From NCBI GenBank assembly GCA_013289875.1, contig JABCZC010000045.1, forward strand, positions 1 to 34,269: a stretch of 34,269 nucleotides of DNA. The letters run 5' to 3'. The notes under the pieces are model-generated. The model was not told where the DNA came from and did not search any database. It worked only from the letters and a program-made list of their open reading frames with translations. Positions 31,317 to 34,269 of the stretch are shown here, piece by piece. Every line of letters begins with the position of its first letter. Within the stretch, counting starts at the first letter, position 1. The translations under genes were made by a program, and so were the position numbers. This DNA is from Acidobacteriota bacterium. Lineage in GTDB: Bacteria > Acidobacteriota > Terriglobia > Terriglobales > Acidobacteriaceae.

Positions 31317-32276
31317 ATGAAAACGCGCTTTCTATCTGCGATCCTGCTTCTCTCCATCTCCCTGGTGCACAGCGCCTGGGCGCAAGCGGTCTCGCATTCT
31401 GAACAAAAGCAACTTGTCATCATCGACACCGACATCGGCGACGACATCGACGACGCGTTCGCCGTCAGCCTGGCGCTGCAGATCCCTGAGTTCAAGCTGC
31501 TCGGCATTACGACTGCCTTCGGAGATACGAAGCTGCGCGCGCAACTCGCAGTCCGGCTGCTGGCCGCTGTGGGGCGCGGCGACATTCCTGTCGTTGCCGG
31601 CGTCGAGACCCCACCGCGCACGAAGTTCACCCAGGCGCAATATGCGGAGGGCGGCGACGCAAAGCAGGTGCAGCAGGGCTCCGCGCCCGATTTCATCCTT
31701 GCCGAGATTCGCAAGCATCCGGGGCAGATCACGCTGATTGCCATTGGCCCGCAAACCAACCTGGGTGCAGCGATCGAGAAAGATCCCGCGACCTTTCGCA
31801 AGCTGAAGCGCATCGTGATGATGGGCGGGTCTGTCTACAAGGGATATGCCGGCGGCGCGCCCGATCCGGAGTGGAACATTCTTTGTGACATTCCCGCAGC
31901 GCAGAAGGTCTTTACGTCGGGCGTTCCGCTCTATGTCATGCCGCTCGACGCGACGATTCTCAAGCTCAACGACGAGAGGCGCAAAGCTTTGTTCGACTAC
32001 ACCTCGCCTCTGACAAGGCAGATCGAAGAGCTATACAAGGAATGGGGCCAGCCGACGCCGACGCTCTTCGATCCGATGGCGGTGGGTTACGCGGCAAGAC
32101 CCGACCTTTGCCCGACGACTGCCCTCTACATCACCGTTGACGACAAGGGCTTTACGCGGCCCGGTCCCGGCACACCGAATGCCCAGGTATGCCTCAAGTC
32201 CGACCCGGCAACCTTCTTCCCTTTCCTCTCGCAGAGACTGATGTCTGTTGCTCCGACTGGCGCTCCGGCCAGATAG
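31317..32276 (+). CDS. Secreted inosine-uridine-type nucleoside hydrolase
   Basis: 319 aa with a signal peptide ([23 protein letters not shown]) and then [21 protein letters not shown], the DTDxGxDxDD calcium-binding motif of nucleoside hydrolases. [61 protein letters not shown] and [11 protein letters not shown] complete the family pattern. It should split ribonucleosides to base and ribose in the periplasm for purine or pyrimidine salvage. ATG 31317 is 14 bp after the YjbR gene; the open frame upstream to 31161 would bury the signal peptide. NPEWN-like residues (DPEWNILCD) suit the ribose pocket. Confidence 0.92.
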   Translation: MKTRFLSAILLLSISLVHSAWAQAVSHSEQKQLVIIDTDIGDDIDDAFAVSLALQIPEFKLLGITTAFGDTKLRAQLAVRLLAAVGRGDIPVVAGVETPPRTKFTQAQYAEGGDAKQVQQGSAPDFILAEIRKHPGQITLIAIGPQTNLGAAIEKDPATFRKLKRIVMMGGSVYKGYAGGAPDPEWNILCDIPAAQKVFTSGVPLYVMPLDATILKLNDERRKALFDYTSPLTRQIEELYKEWGQPTPTLFDPMAVGYAARPDLCPTTALYITVDDKGFTRPGPGTPNAQVCLKSDPATFFPFLSQRLMSVAPTGAPAR

Positions 32277-32299
32277 TGTCCTCGACCCTCTCGCGCGGT

Positions 32300-32327
32300 T
32301 TGCCGCACGCCTTTCAGCCCATATAAT
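32300..32327 (+). promoter_or_regulatory. Sigma-70-like promoter of uvrA
   Basis: TTGCCG at 32300-32305 and a perfect TATAAT at 32322-32327 are separated by 16 bp, just after the nucleoside hydrolase stop and about 80 bp before uvrA. I found no LexA-type box over it that I could defend. Confidence 0.6.
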
Positions 32328-32406
32328 TAGATTGGGACTCTTTGTTTTCCTGCCGGATTTTCGACCGGTGGGGTGGCTCGCCGTTTTTGACTTTGAGGCA
32401 GACTTT

Positions 32407-34269
32407 TTGACGGACCAGATCATCATCCGCGGAGCGCGGACCCACAATCTCAAGAACATCGATGCCAATATCCCGCACGGCCAGCTGACGGTCGTCTCCG
32501 GCGTTTCAGGCTCGGGGAAATCCTCGCTTGCGTTCGACACCGTCTACGCGGAAGGCCAGCGGCGATACGTTGAGTCGCTCTCGGCCTACGCGCGGCAGTT
32601 TCTGGAGCGTATCGAAAAGCCGGATGTGGACCTCATCGACGGCCTCGCTCCCGCGATCGCGATCAAGCAGAAAAATTCAACGCGCAATCCTCGTTCAACC
32701 GTCGCAACGGCAACGGAAATCTACGACTATATGCGCCTGTTGTGGGCGCGCTGCGGAACCGTTCACTGCATTGTCTGCGAGGGCATCGTGAAGCGCGATA
32801 CTGTCGACGAGATCGCCGCAGCAGTGCTGGCCTTGGGCGAAGGCACGCGCCTGCACGCGATATTTCCTGTGACTCCCAGCACGCGGCCCGTAATGGCAGC
32901 GCAGACAGAGGGCGAACCGGCAGCCAAACCCGCCGCACGCGCGAAAAAGGCTGCAAAGAAATCTACAAAAGCTGTCGCCGAACCTCTTCTGACAGACGAG
33001 CTCAAGGAGCGGCTGACCGATCTGCGCACGCGCGGCTTCAACCGGCTCTACCAGGGCGGAACGATCTACGAATTTTCGACGCCCGAATCACTGCTGGAGA
33101 TCAACTTTGCCCTGCCGGTCTTTGTGCTGGTGGACCGTATCGCGGTTTCCCCTGAGAACCGGGCGCGCATCGTAGACGCTGCGGAGATCGGCTATCGCGA
33201 AGCCGGCGAAATCCTCTTTGAGATTGTCCCACGCGAAGCCGAAACACCGGAGCGCGAGAGACTGCGATTCTCCGCAGCCTTCGAGTGCAAGAATTGCCAT
33301 CGCGTGTATCGCGACCCGGAGCCGCGGTTGTTTTCCTTCAACAATCCGTTTGGCGCGTGTCCGCGCTGCCAGGGCTTTGGCAATACGATCGACTTCGATC
33401 TCGACCTGATTATTCCCGACAAATCGAAGACGCTCGACGAAGGCGCGATTGATCCGTGGAACCGCCCGAAATATCGGTCCTACTTCACAGAGCTGAAGCG
33501 CGCAGCCAAGGAACATGGCATTCCGTTGGACGTGCCGTGGTTCGACTTGACGCCCGACCAGCAGTCGTTCGTGCTCGATGGCCATGGATCGTTTCTCGGC
33601 GTGCATGGATTCTTCCAGTATCTGGAGCGGAAGAAGTATAAGCTGCACGTGCGCGTGATGCTGTCGAAGTATCGCGGCTATGCGATGTGTCCCGACTGCA
33701 AAGGACAGCGGCTGCGGACAGAAGCGCGCGCGGTTCGCGTCGGAGACGGAAATTGCACCAGGAACATCTGCGATGCGGCGGCGTTGACGATTCGCGCAGC
33801 GAATGAGTTTTTCAGCGGCGTGCAGCTCACGCCCATGCAGCAGGAGATCGCCGGCAGCATCCTCCACGAGATTCAACAGCGGCTGCATTTTCTCGACGCG
33901 GTCGGGCTCGACTACCTCACGCTGGATCGCCTTGCGTCGACTCTCTCCGGCGGAGAATCACAGCGGATTCAGCTCGCGACTTCGCTCGGCTCGCAACTGG
34001 TAGGTGCGTTGTATGTGCTGGATGAGCCTTCGATCGGCCTGCATACACGCGACACTGCGAAGCTCATCCGGATTCTCGAGAACCTGCGCGATCTGGGAAA
34101 CACAATCCTCGTCGTCGAGCACGATCCCGATGTGATTCGCTCGGCGAATTATCTGCTCGATCTTGGTCCTGGCGCAGGCGAGTTTGGGGGACGCGTGCTG
34201 GCGGCGGGCTCCGTGTCCGAGGTGGAGCGGAATCCCGATTCGATCACTGGAAAATACCTCTCCGGTCAG
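32407..34269 (+). CDS. uvrA: Excinuclease ABC subunit A (partial, C-terminus off the right edge)
   Basis: The frame is open to the last base (621 codons). From TTG 32407 it reads [22 protein letters not shown], the normal UvrA N-terminus, then Walker [10 protein letters not shown] (32-40), [13 protein letters not shown], and zinc-type Cys pairs ([29 protein letters not shown]). The first ATPase signature LSGGESQR is near residue 513, with [14 protein letters not shown] after it. UvrA finds DNA damage and loads UvrB. TTG is chosen because GAGG lies 9 nt upstream; an in-frame GTG at 32368 is possible. A Lys/Ala-rich insert (about 168-192, [17 protein letters not shown]) is unusual. About the last third, with the second ATPase, is outside. 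Confidence 0.96.
   Translation, partial: MTDQIIIRGARTHNLKNIDANIPHGQLTVVSGVSGSGKSSLAFDTVYAEGQRRYVESLSAYARQFLERIEKPDVDLIDGLAPAIAIKQKNSTRNPRSTVATATEIYDYMRLLWARCGTVHCIVCEGIVKRDTVDEIAAAVLALGEGTRLHAIFPVTPSTRPVMAAQTEGEPAAKPAARAKKAAKKSTKAVAEPLLTDELKERLTDLRTRGFNRLYQGGTIYEFSTPESLLEINFALPVFVLVDRIAVSPENRARIVDAAEIGYREAGEILFEIVPREAETPERERLRFSAAFECKNCHRVYRDPEPRLFSFNNPFGACPRCQGFGNTIDFDLDLIIPDKSKTLDEGAIDPWNRPKYRSYFTELKRAAKEHGIPLDVPWFDLTPDQQSFVLDGHGSFLGVHGFFQYLERKKYKLHVRVMLSKYRGYAMCPDCKGQRLRTEARAVRVGDGNCTRNICDAAALTIRAANEFFSGVQLTPMQQEIAGSILHEIQQRLHFLDAVGLDYLTLDRLASTLSGGESQRIQLATSLGSQLVGALYVLDEPSIGLHTRDTAKLIRILENLRDLGNTILVVEHDPDVIRSANYLLDLGPGAGEFGGRVLAAGSVSEVERNPDSITGKYLSGQ

Overview
The window reads as chromosomal DNA of an Acidobacteriota-like bacterium (probably Terriglobia/Acidobacteriaceae). 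The lineage is inferred from gene content, not from a search: a full-length ADOP-type MacB/FtsX permease, a TonB-family protein with tandem N-terminal repeats, a DUF4331-TPR-TPR-NicO cluster, and moderately high GC throughout. No rRNA, tRNA, CRISPR array or transposase was seen.

Layout. (1) 1-6.2 kb, (+) strand except the first gene: the left edge cuts a (-) strand TetR/AcrR regulator that starts at a GTG. A long gene-poor stretch with an operator-like palindrome follows, then an AraC regulator, an alpha/beta hydrolase, a small helical protein, a double-domain universal stress protein, a decayed copy of the hydrolase start, a frameshifted dienelactone hydrolase, a DUF302 protein and a small unknown. 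(2) 6.3-8.9 kb (-): ADOP permease. (3) 8.9-9.8 kb: gene-poor, with an NHL-repeat remnant and a tandem 11-bp repeat. (4) 9.8-16.4 kb (+): an apparent operon of a secreted DUF4331 protein, two paralogous secreted TPR proteins, a NicO-type Ni/Co transporter with a periplasmic N-terminal domain, and a second Ni/Co permease with an HX4DH motif. (5) 16.7-21.6 kb (+): a compact RiPP cluster with a 56-aa double-glycine precursor, a radical SAM/SPASM-like maturase, an HExxH peptide-modifying enzyme, a 71-aa membrane stub resembling only the N-terminus of HlyD, and a C39 peptidase-ABC exporter. This is the most novel-looking system here. (6) 21.7-24.9 kb (-): a fluoride-resistance operon of cation/proton antiporter, small helical protein, CrcB, tandem DUF190 and single DUF190, headed by a recognisable fluoride (crcB-motif) riboswitch with a TTGACA promoter element directly upstream. 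(7) 25.2-27.1 kb: a zinc-ribbon protein, a small unknown and a TonB-family protein. (8) 27.4 kb to the end (+): housekeeping genes ileS-lspA (ATGA overlap), a YjbR-family gene, a secreted nucleoside hydrolase, and uvrA running off the right edge.

How the genes work together. In the RiPP cluster, the precursor would be crosslinked by the radical SAM enzyme, possibly hydroxylated by the HExxH enzyme, then cleaved after its GG and exported by the C39 ABC protein. In the fluoride operon, one riboswitch would control fluoride export (CrcB) together with ion/proton exchange and PII-like DUF190 proteins. Two partial genes at the window edges (TetR and UvrA) were found by reading open frames to the boundary.
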